Source: Nostoc sp. 'Peltigera membranacea cyanobiont' N6 (GTDB lineage: Bacteria; Cyanobacteriota; Cyanobacteriia; Cyanobacteriales; Nostocaceae). From it: a DNA stretch of 64,000 nt. Shown here piece by piece: positions 41,214 to 51,279 of this stretch. The notes beneath the pieces were generated by a model, which saw only the letters and a list, made by a program, of their open reading frames with translations, had not been told where the DNA came from and did not search any database. The position numbers and the translations under genes were made by a program. Numbering within the stretch: position 1 is the stretch's first letter; every line of letters begins with the position of its first letter. Where the stretch lies: the NCBI RefSeq assembly GCF_002949735.1, contig NZ_CP026681.1:4292501-4356500 (forward strand), in the 5' to 3' direction.

Positions 41214-43085
41214 TTAAAACCGGAAGGTTGCTCTTAATGCTCCAACAACTAATGCATCGTTAGCCGCATTGTGATCGGGATTGAAAATAACGAATAAGCC
41301 TGGAGTCAAGGCGATATTGTCGCTTAATTGGGCGCGGTAAAAAAGTTCTACGTGAATTGATGTGTCACTACGTCCGCCTGCTGTTCCTCCATCAGAAAAG
41401 TTGGGAAAATTGAAGCCATTTGGTAAGGTACTCGAAGTAATTTTGGGCGGTTGTCCGACAAGAACGCCTCCTAAATTTCCAGGACGCAGCAAGTTGGGAA
41501 AGGCTGCAAACACCATCCAATTTGTAGTTTCTACACTTCCAGGAAGGTTTAATGGTTTGGAAGAAGTAAAGCCACCCCAACCGCCTAACTGCAAGTTAGG
41601 ATTAATTCGCCAAGCAACGGTAGCACCAATGGCTTGGGTATTGAAAGCTGTAGCATCTGCAAAAGGCGAAATCAATTGAGAATCGCCAATACCACTTCCC
41701 AGTAAGCCATCTGGGGAATGAGAATAAAGATAATGTACGCCGATATCGATGTTGTTGGTGGGTGCTAAACTTAATTGAGCGCCAGCAGTAAATCTACCGC
41801 CAAATAATCCGCCCTGATTGATGTTGCCAGAATAATTGGCTATTTCTGCACTATAAACGCCTTGCAAACTGATGCGATCGCTAATCTGCCAATCAAAGCC
41901 TATACCACTAGTGCCATTGCCAATACTTAAAATCGGGTTACGCTGACCAAATAGAGAAATTGCACCGTCGCTAGAACCTTCTAAAGGGCTAATACCGCGA
42001 AAGGTGTTGATGGGGTTGACTCCTGCCGTACCGACGACAATTCCCAAACGTTCCGAGACGAGAAATCGATAAGATAGTTCGCTAACAACTAGATTGTTGT
42101 CTGTATTTGACTCGAAACCCAACCGCCCCATATTGGTAGATAGCAACGAGGCATTAGAACCTAAATTACCAGCAGACAGCCCTGTTAAGAGTAAATCTCG
42201 CCCTGTAAATGAAGTTGCTAAGGTTAGTTGGGCGCTACTTGTGAAAGTCAGATTGGTTTTTCCCTGGCGTTCAGGGACTCCATCTCTAGGAAACAAATCG
42301 ACATCGGGGCTATTGGTTCCCTGGACGCTAAAAATGGCTTGACCAAATAATCTGGTAGTTGTGGAAAAGCGATTGGCTTGTAATTCAGTAGTTCGTTCTT
42401 CTACAGCCTCAACCCGCTGCTGTAATTGCAGCAACTCTGCTTTGAATTCGCCCTGTAACCTTTGTAGCAGGACTAAATCTTCATTCTTAACAGGATTAAT
42501 TTTATTATTTGCAATCGCTTCGTTAATCTTCTCTAAGCAAGCATTTAAACCAGCCGCAAATTCATAACGGCTGATATTGCGGTTTCCTACATAAGTCCCA
42601 TCATGGTATCCCGCAATGCAGCCATAGCGTTCTCCTAGAGATTGCAAAGCAGCAAAAGCCCAGTCGGAAGGTTGCACGTCCTTAAGTTGCGACACCGAAG
42701 TGACTTGAGACATTGGGTTGTCTGAATCTGGAGACTGAGGAGATAGAGAGAATTCTTCTGTGTTTTCCTGGTTCTGTGCAACTTCTGTTACAGGCTGAAT
42801 ATTTTTTAGTTCAGGTAAGTTAGGGGAACTTATGAATTGAATTTTCTCTCTACTTTTTTTAAGTATATTTTCGTACTTATGCTTGATTGCTGGTGAGGTA
42901 GTTATATCTGGCTGCACAAATTCAGGCGGTGTAATCTCAGCAGGTGAGACAACTTCAGATAAATTTTCTGGCATTGACTGCTGCACCAGATGATCTGTAG
43001 GAATTACAGGCTGTTCTGGTAAATTGAACGCGGAGATTGGCGCTGTTGCTAGCACACTCGCCATCAGTAGACTAATATCACTCAT
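41214..43085 (-). CDS. Iron-uptake porin (SLH domain plus OprB-like barrel)
   Basis: 623 residues. A short hydrophobic start is followed by a Pro-rich stretch. Then comes an SLH domain (about 128-185: LKDVQPSDWAFAALQSLGER, YGCIAGYHDGTYVG, ISRYEFAAGLNACLEKI), a coiled coil (LQGEFKAELLQLQQRVEAVE) and a beta-barrel of the OprB type ending in FRF. The SLH part anchors it to peptidoglycan-linked polymer, and the barrel spans the outer membrane. Cyanobacterial members move inorganic iron and other small solutes. The signal sequence is shorter than usual, so the true start may differ. Confidence 0.92.
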   Translation of the reverse strand: MSDISLLMASVLATAPISAFNLPEQPVIPTDHLVQQSMPENLSEVVSPAEITPPEFVQPDITTSPAIKHKYENILKKSREKIQFISSPNLPELKNIQPVTEVAQNQENTEEFSLSPQSPDSDNPMSQVTSVSQLKDVQPSDWAFAALQSLGERYGCIAGYHDGTYVGNRNISRYEFAAGLNACLEKINEAIANNKINPVKNEDLVLLQRLQGEFKAELLQLQQRVEAVEERTTELQANRFSTTTRLFGQAIFSVQGTNSPDVDLFPRDGVPERQGKTNLTFTSSAQLTLATSFTGRDLLLTGLSAGNLGSNASLLSTNMGRLGFESNTDNNLVVSELSYRFLVSERLGIVVGTAGVNPINTFRGISPLEGSSDGAISLFGQRNPILSIGNGTSGIGFDWQISDRISLQGVYSAEIANYSGNINQGGLFGGRFTAGAQLSLAPTNNIDIGVHYLYSHSPDGLLGSGIGDSQLISPFADATAFNTQAIGATVAWRINPNLQLGGWGGFTSSKPLNLPGSVETTNWMVFAAFPNLLRPGNLGGVLVGQPPKITSSTLPNGFNFPNFSDGGTAGGRSDTSIHVELFYRAQLSDNIALTPGLFVIFNPDHNAANDALVVGALRATFRF

Positions 43086-43233
43086 GGTATTTCATTTGAC
43101 TTGCACCAATATTTCTTTTCACAGATAAAGTTGGTGTATATCAGGAAGATTTATGAAAAAAGAGTGATAAAAGTTACTGCACTGAGGGGTATAAGATGAA
43201 GGGAATAACCCATACCCTATACCCCAAATAAGA

Positions 43234-43710
43234 TTAATCTGGCTGACTACAGTATTTATTCGTCTGATTGACTAACGTATCTGACTGTTTGCCAAGGGTT
43301 GTAGCCGTTGTCAGTGCTGAGTCAATATCAGTTCTCGCCTTTTGGATTTTTTCTCTACCAGATGCCGAGGCTTCTGCTGTTTTGGTTGTACCAAGCGCCT
43401 TACCGGCTTTAGCGATCGCTTGACTGAGATTCTGAAAAATGTTGACAAAACTGCTTTGAAATTCTTTCAGCTTGGGATCTGTTAAATTCAGTTCCTTAAT
43501 CGATTTAGTTACAAATTCTAAATCTTTAGACAGTTGTATGCTGGTGATCGCTTGCGTTCCTTTATTTTTATCAATCAAAGAAGTTCCAGCATTCACAACT
43601 TTAATCAATCGCTGGCACTGGGAGACTTTGTTCTCGGTGCAACTGCTAACAAACAAAGCAATGCTCAGACTAACAGGAAGAATAACAGTATATTTATGTA
43701 AAACAGACAT
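43234..43710 (-). CDS. Small lipoprotein, helical
   Basis: I start at the ATG at 43710 (158 residues): MSVLHKYTVILPVSLSIALF then VSSCTEN is a signal peptide with lipobox ending at cysteine. The frame extends 63 codons upstream, but that part comes from intergenic repeat-like sequence (repeated MNAVQR phrases). The mature part is helical and Lys/Thr-rich with no named domain (DLEFVTKSIKELNL, FQNLSQAIAKAGKAL). It lies upstream of the porin gene, same strand. Confidence 0.72.
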   Translation of the reverse strand: MSVLHKYTVILPVSLSIALFVSSCTENKVSQCQRLIKVVNAGTSLIDKNKGTQAITSIQLSKDLEFVTKSIKELNLTDPKLKEFQSSFVNIFQNLSQAIAKAGKALGTTKTAEASASGREKIQKARTDIDSALTTATTLGKQSDTLVNQTNKYCSQPD

Positions 43711-44438
43711 GAACACCCCAACAGCATTAAAATCCAGACTATAGTATCCAATATTACGAGTAAACAAGGTAATTAAGGTAGTGGAGATTAGACAGGAGTG
43801 AGGAAATTCCTTCATACACCTTGCAACTGCGTTAACTAATCTTTGAACTGCGTTCATCCACCTTTGATCCTCGTCAAGGACTCTTTGAACTGGATTCATT
43901 CATCTTTTGACAACTATATAGGGCAGAAAGCCCAAAGTAATATCTTGACTGCGCTAGCCTTTAACTCTCTGGCTCAATTAATTTCACCCTTATCTTTGCT
44001 ATTTTTTGATAGACTCTTTTAGCGATGGATTCACTATTACTATATCTTGCACTTAGTTGTAATAAATACTTATTTATCGGTAATTATTTGTGATTGATAC
44101 ATTAGCTATACTAATACTAAAAAGTTTTCACATAGTCTTGATAAACTGTATATTTGCTGACTTAGGGGAGTTAATGGTACAGTATTTATTGTCTGTATAA
44201 AAAATTATGTAAGCGAACAAGCGGTACCATAAAAACTACTGGTTAAATGTAAAGTTTAGATGAATTTCAGGAAAATATTTTGAATTGAGGTGCGAGAATT
44301 ACTAAACTTTTCAGAACAACTAACTGTAACAAAACTATTCATCTAATTTTGACCAACCAAGTTCAATCAATAAAGCCAAACATCTGCTGGCTTTATTTGC
44401 CTGGGTTTTTACACATCCTCGTTCTGTAATGTTAAATC
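43711..44438. other. Intergenic region
   Basis: Begins with CTTTGAACTGCGTTCATCCA-type short repeats (43830-43905), then AT-rich sequence up to the glycosyltransferase. No gene, tRNA or terminator was seen. Confidence 0.45.
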
Positions 44439-45677
44439 ATGAAAATTAACTCATCCAACTCGCTGTTAACAGTACCAACTGGGCCACTAAAGATTTCAGA
44501 GTTGCCCCCTAACCATCTGGGTACGAGTGGTGAATCTATTTATCTTTCTCTAGTAATTCCTACTTATAAAGAGCGTGACAACATCAAGAATGTGGTCAGC
44601 ATATTGAGTCAGTTACTGGATGAATCTATTCCAGGAAACTATGAACTAATTGTGGTAGACGATGATAGCCCAGACCGAACTTGGGAAATAGCACAATCCT
44701 TAACGCAAGAATACCCTCAGTTGCGAGTAATGCGACGACAGCAGGAACGGGGGCTTTCTTCAGCAGTGATTCGGGGATGGCAAGCAGCTACCGGGAATGT
44801 GTTGGGGGTGATTGATGGAGATTTGCAGCATCCACCAGAGGTGCTGATGCAACTGTTGCGTAGTGTTGAGCAGGGTGCAGATTTAGCAGTAGCCAGCCGT
44901 CACGTTGAAGGAGGCGGTGTTAGTAGCTGGAGTGTTGTTAGGCGTTTCTTGTCTCGTGGCGCTCAGTTGTTAGGCTTGGTGATATTACCGGGAGTACTGG
45001 GCAGAGTTTCTGACCCGATGAGCGGTTATTTTATGGTGCGCCGGAGTGCGATCGCCAATGCAAGACTCAATCCAGTCGGATACAAAATTCTCTTAGAAGT
45101 AATCGGGCGGGGAAAAGTAGACCAAGTAGCCGAAGTTGGGTATGTGTTCTGCGAACGCAAAGAGGGTGAGAGTAAGGTTACATGGAAGCAATATATAGAT
45201 TACATCCATCACCTAGTGCGGTTGCGGCTTTCTACAGGACGGGTGGGAAGATTTAGTAGAAAAGTCAATTTCCCCATTGGTCGATTCCTCCGCTTTGGGT
45301 TGGTTGGCTTTAGTGGTGTGTTTGTAGATTTAACGGTGTTTTACTTGCTGCGGACTGTGATTCATTTAGGTTTAACTCGCAGTACGATTCTTTCGGCCGG
45401 AGTGGCAATCATAAATAATTTCCTATGGAATGATTTATGGACTTTTAGTGATATTTCTCAGAGACAACGCGATCCGCATCAACGTTTCAAGCGATTCTTG
45501 AAGTTCAGTGCGATCTGTTTAGCAGGTGTTGTATTACAAGCTCTAATAATTAACTTTCTCTATAATGTCTTAGGAATAAATCAGTATTTAGCTAAGTTGG
45601 TAGCGATCGCAGTTGCGACAATCTGGAATTTCTGGATTAATTTGAAACTTAGCTGGCGTGTTACCGACGTGAAATAA
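44439..45677 (+). CDS. Dolichyl-phosphate mannosyltransferase-like GT2 with GtrA domain
   Basis: 412 residues. The GT2 domain (about 35-265) has LVIPTYKERDNI, VVDDDSPDRTWEIA and GVIDGDLQHPPEVL, the nucleotide-sugar and metal site of DPM1-like enzymes. A GtrA membrane domain (about 285-405, four helices, INNFLWNDLWTFSD) follows. It should load a sugar onto polyprenyl phosphate and help flip it. The downstream membrane glycosyltransferase could use the lipid-linked sugar. Confidence 0.92.
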   Translation: MKINSSNSLLTVPTGPLKISELPPNHLGTSGESIYLSLVIPTYKERDNIKNVVSILSQLLDESIPGNYELIVVDDDSPDRTWEIAQSLTQEYPQLRVMRRQQERGLSSAVIRGWQAATGNVLGVIDGDLQHPPEVLMQLLRSVEQGADLAVASRHVEGGGVSSWSVVRRFLSRGAQLLGLVILPGVLGRVSDPMSGYFMVRRSAIANARLNPVGYKILLEVIGRGKVDQVAEVGYVFCERKEGESKVTWKQYIDYIHHLVRLRLSTGRVGRFSRKVNFPIGRFLRFGLVGFSGVFVDLTVFYLLRTVIHLGLTRSTILSAGVAIINNFLWNDLWTFSDISQRQRDPHQRFKRFLKFSAICLAGVVLQALIINFLYNVLGINQYLAKLVAIAVATIWNFWINLKLSWRVTDVK

Positions 45678-45779
45678 TCACAATGAGGGATTTGAGATTT
45701 TGATTTTTGTTTTTAGACTTTAGAACGAACTTAAATCTAAAACGTCAAATCTACAAATTCATCCGTGTGAGGCCAGGCA

Positions 45780-47624
45780 ATGAGAGTTATTTTTCAAGGT
45801 GCATTTTATTTTTACAGAAAAATTATTGCCTATACGACTCATTTCGTACAGATGGGAGATTTAAGCTCTGCCTTAGAACCCAAGCATTGGCATAATTGGC
45901 AGGCTCATCTCCCACCTTCCTGGCTTCACCCTTTTCTGAACTTGATGTGGTTAATCATCGGCATCAGCTTGCGCCTAGCCAACTTGACTGCAAAGCCTCC
46001 TTGGACTGATGAGTTTGCCACCTTGGTGTTTAGCTTAGGGAATACTTTTTCACCAGTACCCCTAGATCGAGCGATCGCATCTGACATCCTATTACAACCA
46101 CTGCAACCAAACCCAGCAGCTAGTATTGGTGATGTTATTCATAACTTAGCTACACAAGATAGTCATCCACCACTGTATTTTGTGCTGGCTCATCTGTGGA
46201 TGAAATTATTTCCCAGCGATGGCGGATTAGTATCGCTGTTTGCGGCGCGATCGCTACCAGCTATAATTGGTGCTGCCTTAATTCCGTGTGTTTACATTTT
46301 AGGTAAGGTAGCATTTCGTTCATCACTAGTGGGACACTTAACTGCTGCGATGATGGCAGTATCACCCTACGGTGTATTTTTATCACAAGAAGCCCGTCAT
46401 TACACTTTGGCAGCTTTATGGGTAACTGCTTCCCTTACCTGCTTAGTAATTGCTACACGCCATATTCAAAACCGTACACCTTTACCCATCTGGATAGCAC
46501 TTTTTTGGGTAGGAATTAATGCTTTAGGTATTGCGACTCATTACTTTTTCACCCTTACCCTCTGCACAGAAGCGATAGTTTTGATTTTTCTGGCTTGGCT
46601 GCAATTGCAGACTAGCAAAAAATTTTCTCTCCTCTTCTCTCCTCCCTGGCGGCGCATTTATGCCGTTGCTACAGGTACTTGTGTGGCGGGTTTAATTTGG
46701 ATACCAACCTTGTTAGAGAATGAAAATCGTGGTGCTTTGACTGAGTGGATTCGAGGTTCGCGCGGCGGGCTAGATTGGTTAAACCCCATTTTTCAAGCTT
46801 TAGGAACATTGATTGCCATGATTTCGCTGTTACCAGTTGAATCTTCACAAGTAGTAGTTGTGATTCCTTCTGGAGTAGTGATGCTAACTTTCTTTATTTG
46901 GGCAGTACCAATTTTGCTGCGGGGACTCGATATTCAACTACAGCACCCAGAAAACCGGATTATGATTCAGGTGTTTGCTGGAATCGTTATCAGTGCGATC
47001 GCTTTATTCTTTATCTTTGCCTACTTTTTCGGGATTGACCTAACTAGAGGTGCTAGATATAACTTTGTTTACTTTCCCGCGATCGTTATTTTACTAGGTG
47101 CAAGTCTTGCAGTTTGCTGGCATCCTCCCAAGGAATTGATGGAAAAAAATGGGATTAAAAGTATAGGTAAATGGGGAATAAACGGTAAAAAAGCCGTGAT
47201 GTTAATCTGGCTAATGGGATTTTTCAGTGCAGTTACAGTAATTTGCAATCTCGGCTATCAAAAATATTATCGCCCTGACCTGTTTGTGCAGCTAATTCAA
47301 CAAACATCCCCAGTACCAGTACTGATTGCCACCACTCATAAAACTTATGTACACACTGGAGAAATGATGGGGGTAGCTAGGGAGTTTAAACTTGCCAATT
47401 CACCTCAACAACCTCTGTTTCTCCTTGCCCATCAAGATCGAGATCCCAATACTTCCACCATTGCGCTAGAAAATACTTTAAAGAAGTTACCACGACCTTT
47501 TGACTTGTGGCTGGTAAACTTTCACGCCCCTGTAAAAGAAACTGTTAAAACATGCGCGATATCTGATACTCAATCTTTACCAAGCATAAACGGCTACGAA
47601 TATAAGCTTTATCATTGCCAATAA
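45780..47624 (+). CDS. GT39/ArnT-like membrane glycosyltransferase
   Basis: 614 residues with about a dozen membrane helices. The first loop after helix 1 has PPWTDEFATLVFSLGN, and later DSHPPLYFVLAHLWM, both typical of GT-C enzymes that take sugar from polyprenyl phosphate on the outer side. SQEARHYTLAALW is another family phrase. It follows the DPM1-like gene by about 100 bases, fitting a donor-maker and donor-user pair for surface glycans. The acceptor is unknown. Confidence 0.85.
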   Translation: MRVIFQGAFYFYRKIIAYTTHFVQMGDLSSALEPKHWHNWQAHLPPSWLHPFLNLMWLIIGISLRLANLTAKPPWTDEFATLVFSLGNTFSPVPLDRAIASDILLQPLQPNPAASIGDVIHNLATQDSHPPLYFVLAHLWMKLFPSDGGLVSLFAARSLPAIIGAALIPCVYILGKVAFRSSLVGHLTAAMMAVSPYGVFLSQEARHYTLAALWVTASLTCLVIATRHIQNRTPLPIWIALFWVGINALGIATHYFFTLTLCTEAIVLIFLAWLQLQTSKKFSLLFSPPWRRIYAVATGTCVAGLIWIPTLLENENRGALTEWIRGSRGGLDWLNPIFQALGTLIAMISLLPVESSQVVVVIPSGVVMLTFFIWAVPILLRGLDIQLQHPENRIMIQVFAGIVISAIALFFIFAYFFGIDLTRGARYNFVYFPAIVILLGASLAVCWHPPKELMEKNGIKSIGKWGINGKKAVMLIWLMGFFSAVTVICNLGYQKYYRPDLFVQLIQQTSPVPVLIATTHKTYVHTGEMMGVAREFKLANSPQQPLFLLAHQDRDPNTSTIALENTLKKLPRPFDLWLVNFHAPVKETVKTCAISDTQSLPSINGYEYKLYHCQ

Positions 47625-47628
47625 GCTG

Positions 47629-47782
47629 GGGATTGGGGATTGGGGATTGGGGACTGGAGTAGGAGTTAGAACTTGTATTCACCTCAAAAAAAAACTCGTT
47701 CATGCATCTCAAAGACTCGTTAATCTCTTTCAAAACCTCAAACCTGCCAATCCCCAGTCCCTAGTACCCAATCCCCAATCTA
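47629..47782. repeat. GGGGATT heptamers and their complement
   Basis: GGGGATTGGGGATTGGGGAC at 47630-47655 and complementary CCCCAGTCC...CCCAATCCCCAAT at 47752-47779 can fold on each other across a 100-base loop. It is the same heptamer family as 33078-33178. Confidence 0.7.
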
Positions 47783-47900
47783 TATGCATCTTGTGGAAGT
47801 TCCTCAAATATCGATATCCATAGGAGACTAAAGAAAGAAGAACAAAATTTATCTGAGACGTTTTCAAGCAGTGAAGGCTGTAACTAGTTAAGGAGAATTT

Positions 47901-50429
47901 ATGCGTGCAGTACTGATGGCAGGGGGTTCGGGAACGCGGCTTCGCCCGTTAACTTGCGATCTGCCCAAACCGATGGTGCCGATTCTAAATCGACCAATTG
48001 CCGAACATATTATCAATCTTCTCAAAAGACATCAAATTACAGAAGTTATCGCGACACTACATTATTTACCTGATGTCTTGCGAGACTATTTTCAAGATGG
48101 CAGCGATTTTGGGGTTCAGATGACTTATGCCGTCGAAGAAGATCAGCCTTTGGGTACAGCAGGCTGTGTGAAAAACATTGCCGAACTTCTGGATGAAACT
48201 TTTTTAGTCATTAGCGGCGACAGCATAACAGATTTTGACCTTACGGCTGCGATCGCATTTCACAAACAAAATAAGTCAAAAGCTACTTTGATTTTGACGA
48301 GAGTTCCCAACCCAATTGAGTTTGGGGTGGTGATTACCGACGAGGAAGCACGAATTAGGCGATTTTTAGAAAAGCCCTCTAGTAGTGAAATTTTTTCCGA
48401 TACCGTCAACACTGGCACTTACATTCTTGAACCAGAAGTTTTAGAATATCTACCAGTAAACATTGAATGCGACTTTTCCAAAGACCTATTCCCCTTACTG
48501 CTAGCAAAAGATGAGCCAATGTACGGTTACATTGCTCAAGGTTACTGGTGCGATGTTGGTCACTTAGATGCTTACCGCGAAGCTCAATATGACGCATTAG
48601 ATCGGAAGGTAAATCTTGATTTTGCCTACAAAGAAGTTTCTCATGAGTTATGGGTAGGTCAAAATACTTACATCGACCAAACGGCTGTGATTGAAACTCC
48701 AGCAGTGATTGGTGACAATTGCCGCATTGGGGCAAGAGTGCAGATTGAGGCGGGAACCGTAATTGGCGATAATGTCACTATTGGCGCTGATGCCAATCTC
48801 AAACGTCCCATTGTCTGGAATGGGGCATTTATTGGCGATGAAGCACATCTTTCTGCCTGTGTAATTTCCCGTGGCGCTCGTGTAGACCGCCGCGCCCATG
48901 TATTAGAAGCTGCTGTTGTCGGTTCCCTTTCCACTGTGGGAGAAGAAGCTCAAATTAGCCCTGGCGTGCGCGTTTGGCCCAGCAAAAAAATTGAGTCAGG
49001 AGCAGTTTTAAACATTAACTTGATTTGGGGAAACACCGCCCAACGAAATTTATTTGGGCAACGTGGTGTGCAAGGATTAGCTAATATCGACATCACCCCA
49101 GAATTCGCTGTGAAATTGGGATCTGCTTACGGTTCTACCTTAAAACCTGGTTCTAAAGTAACAGTTTCCCGTGACCAGCGTAATGTCTCTCGGATGGTGA
49201 CGCGATCGCTCATTGCTGGTTTAATGTCAGTAGGTATTGATATTCAAAACCTCGATGCTACAGCTATCCCCATTGCCCGCACAGTTATACCCACAATGTC
49301 GGTAGTTGGTGGTATCCATGTGCGCGTCCACCCCGATCGCCCTGACTACATTCTGATTGAATTTATGGATGTTAAGGGTATTAATATCTCCAAAGCCCTG
49401 GAAAAGAAAATTGAAGGGGCTTACTTTAAAGAAGATATGCGGCGGGCGCTAATTCATGAAATTGGCGATGTGTCTTACCCCAGCCAAGTGATGGAGCGCT
49501 ACTGCACTGCTTTTGAGAAACTTTTGCATGTTCATACACTCCGCAATAGTCGGGCAAAAGTAGTGATTGACTATGTTTATGCCGTATCAGGGGCAGTTTT
49601 ACCCCAAATGTTGGATAAATTTGGTGCTGATGCAGTCGTATTGAATGCCAGTGTCAATAAAACAGCTATGTCCGTAGCCGATCGCGAAGGACTGCTGACT
49701 CAATTAGGTCATGTAGTGGAGGCATTGAAAGCTAACTTTGGTGTGCAAGTATCAGCTAATGGAGAACAGCTAATTTTAGTTGATGAATCAGGCTACCCAA
49801 TTCGTGGGGAAACTTTAACAGCACTGATGGTAGACATGATTTTGACTGCTAACCCCAGAGGAACAGTAGTAGTCCCAGTTCATGCTTCCAGTGCTATTGA
49901 ACAAGTCGCTCGTCGTCATGATGGTAGAGTGATTCGCACCAAAGCCAACCCGACAGCTTTAATGGAAGCTTGTCAAAAAAATCCCAATGTGGTGCTGGGA
50001 GGTAGTGGAGAAACTGGTTTTATTTTCCCACAACTGCATCCAGGCTTTGATTCCATGTTCTGCATTGCAAAGATAATTGAAATGTTAACCATACAGGAGC
50101 GATCGCTTGCGGCGGCGCGATCGGAATTGCCCCGTGTAATTCATAAAACTTATACAGTCCGTTGTCCGTGGACAGCCAAGGGTGCTTTGATGCGTTACTT
50201 GGTGGAAACTCACCCAGCCCAAAATCTAGAACTAATCGATGGGGTGAAAATTTGTCAACCTTATGATGATAGTTGGCTATTAGTTTTACCAGATGCCAGC
50301 GAACCACTGGTGCATTTGTATGCAAACAGTAACGATCGCGAATGGGTAGATGAAACTGTAAGAAATTACCGCACCCGTGTTCAAAGTTTTGTGGAAAGAC
50401 AACAAGAATATCAACCCACCGAAGTGTAA
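47901..50429 (+). CDS. Mannose-1-phosphate guanylyltransferase fused to degenerate phosphomannomutase domain
   Basis: 842 residues. The N-terminal nucleotidyltransferase (about 1-235) has LMAGGSGTRLRPLTCDLPKP and EDQPLGTAG. A left-handed beta-helix follows (about 255-365, VIGDNCRIGARVQI). The rest aligns with phosphomannomutase (about 380-815), but the phosphoserine loop TASHNP is replaced by RVHPDRPDY and the metal loop is altered, so mutase activity is doubtful. It should make GDP-mannose or a related NDP-sugar for the glycosyltransferases upstream. AAGGAG precedes the ATG. Confidence 0.92.
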   Translation: MRAVLMAGGSGTRLRPLTCDLPKPMVPILNRPIAEHIINLLKRHQITEVIATLHYLPDVLRDYFQDGSDFGVQMTYAVEEDQPLGTAGCVKNIAELLDETFLVISGDSITDFDLTAAIAFHKQNKSKATLILTRVPNPIEFGVVITDEEARIRRFLEKPSSSEIFSDTVNTGTYILEPEVLEYLPVNIECDFSKDLFPLLLAKDEPMYGYIAQGYWCDVGHLDAYREAQYDALDRKVNLDFAYKEVSHELWVGQNTYIDQTAVIETPAVIGDNCRIGARVQIEAGTVIGDNVTIGADANLKRPIVWNGAFIGDEAHLSACVISRGARVDRRAHVLEAAVVGSLSTVGEEAQISPGVRVWPSKKIESGAVLNINLIWGNTAQRNLFGQRGVQGLANIDITPEFAVKLGSAYGSTLKPGSKVTVSRDQRNVSRMVTRSLIAGLMSVGIDIQNLDATAIPIARTVIPTMSVVGGIHVRVHPDRPDYILIEFMDVKGINISKALEKKIEGAYFKEDMRRALIHEIGDVSYPSQVMERYCTAFEKLLHVHTLRNSRAKVVIDYVYAVSGAVLPQMLDKFGADAVVLNASVNKTAMSVADREGLLTQLGHVVEALKANFGVQVSANGEQLILVDESGYPIRGETLTALMVDMILTANPRGTVVVPVHASSAIEQVARRHDGRVIRTKANPTALMEACQKNPNVVLGGSGETGFIFPQLHPGFDSMFCIAKIIEMLTIQERSLAAARSELPRVIHKTYTVRCPWTAKGALMRYLVETHPAQNLELIDGVKICQPYDDSWLLVLPDASEPLVHLYANSNDREWVDETVRNYRTRVQSFVERQQEYQPTEV

Positions 50430-50590
50430 TTCGTAATTCGTAATTCGTAATTGAATTCTTTAATTACGAATTACGAATTATGTTAACTATCAGCCAAACT
50501 ATCGGAAGGAAAGTAGACTTTCACATTTGCCTCTGTAGTTTACTTAAAATAATAAATAATATAACAATCCTAAATTATTCGTGAAAAGTT

Positions 50591-50623
50591 AGATCCCCGA
50601 CTTCTTTAAGAAGTCGGGAATCT
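50591..50623. repeat. Palindromic repeat AGATCCCCGACTTCTT
   Basis: Arms AGATCCCCGACTTCTT and AAGAAGTCGGGAATCT with one mismatch and one central base. It is a near-exact copy of 54398-54430. Confidence 0.85.
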
Positions 50624-50739
50624 GGACATTAGTATTTGGATTAATTTCATACATGCACAAAAAATTTACCTCCTCTGGCTTCATCTACCGATGTATTTTT
50701 TGAAACTATAGGAATCCGGTTTGATTTCTGAAAATATCC

Positions 50740-50821
50740 GTAGGATGTGTTAGCACGGAGAGTACGGCATCAAACCCTTGATAATAGTGCGTTACGAACT
50801 CCGTTCTAACACACTCTACAA
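50740..50821. repeat. MITE-like inverted repeat
   Basis: TGTGTTAGCACGGAG near the left end pairs with CTCCGTTCTAACACA near the right end (14 pairs, one mismatch). The interior carries GTGCGTTACG, a phrase of dispersed cyanobacterial repeats. Confidence 0.65.
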
Positions 50822-50878
50822 TACCTAATTTCGTTCAAAAATCAAATAGTAAGTAGATCGGCGTGAATAATTCAAGGT

Positions 50879-50949
50879 TTGTAGTGAGGACTTTAGTCCT
50901 CATTTAAGGGCTGAAGCCCTCTCTACGAGACGCTTTGCGAACACTACAA
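50879..50949. repeat. Small element with TTGTAGTG/CACTACAA ends
   Basis: Eight-base terminal inverted repeats enclose two perfect small hairpins (AGGACT-TT-AGTCCT and AGGGCT-GA-AGCCCT) and an ACGAGACGCTTTGCGAA repeat piece. Confidence 0.65.
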
Positions 50950-51170
50950 AGTAATCTCAATATTTTTTACATTACTTAATCTAGTTTGATTTATTCTTGC
51001 CCACTTACTTAATCCTATAGTAATTATTCGGAATATTGTGTGAGGAAATCGTAAGGCACTTACAATAACTTGTCTTCTAGCCCACTCATTGTTTGGGTGA
51101 AATGAATCACCGCCCACCTTTTCGGTTTGTTTTCTGAAATCCTTTACAAAAGTTTACCTCTATTAATTGC

Positions 51171-51188
51171 TATAAATTATCAATAAGT
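51171..51188. promoter_or_regulatory. Candidate Fur (iron regulator) box before isiA
   Basis: TATAAATTATCAATAAGT resembles the cyanobacterial FurA site that I recall as AATAAATTCTCAATAAAT, with 15 of the last 17 bases equal. It lies about 92 bases before the isiA start, a suitable place for iron repression. The consensus is from memory. Confidence 0.4.
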
Positions 51189-51279
51189 CTGATAGGATAT
51201 CTTCAGGTTTCTTGAGATATATATTCATTAAGCCACAGTAAATTTCAGCTATTTCAAAAATTTCTTAGGAGGTAACGCC

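Larger units (their letters stand above)
50430..51279. other. Repeat-rich region upstream of isiA
   Basis: Contains AATTCGT/AATTACG heptamers (50430-50475), three palindromic elements listed separately and, near the end, a possible Fur box. AGGAGGT precedes the isiA start. No ORF is supported. Confidence 0.6.

Noticed and set aside
43711..43899. N-terminal extension of the lipoprotein gene
   Set aside because: The extra 63 residues derive from repeated CTTTGAACTGCGTTCATC-type intergenic sequence, and a proper signal peptide begins at 43710.
45707..45895. 62-residue ORF before the GT39 gene
   Set aside because: It overlaps the start of the larger gene in another frame and has no recognisable features.
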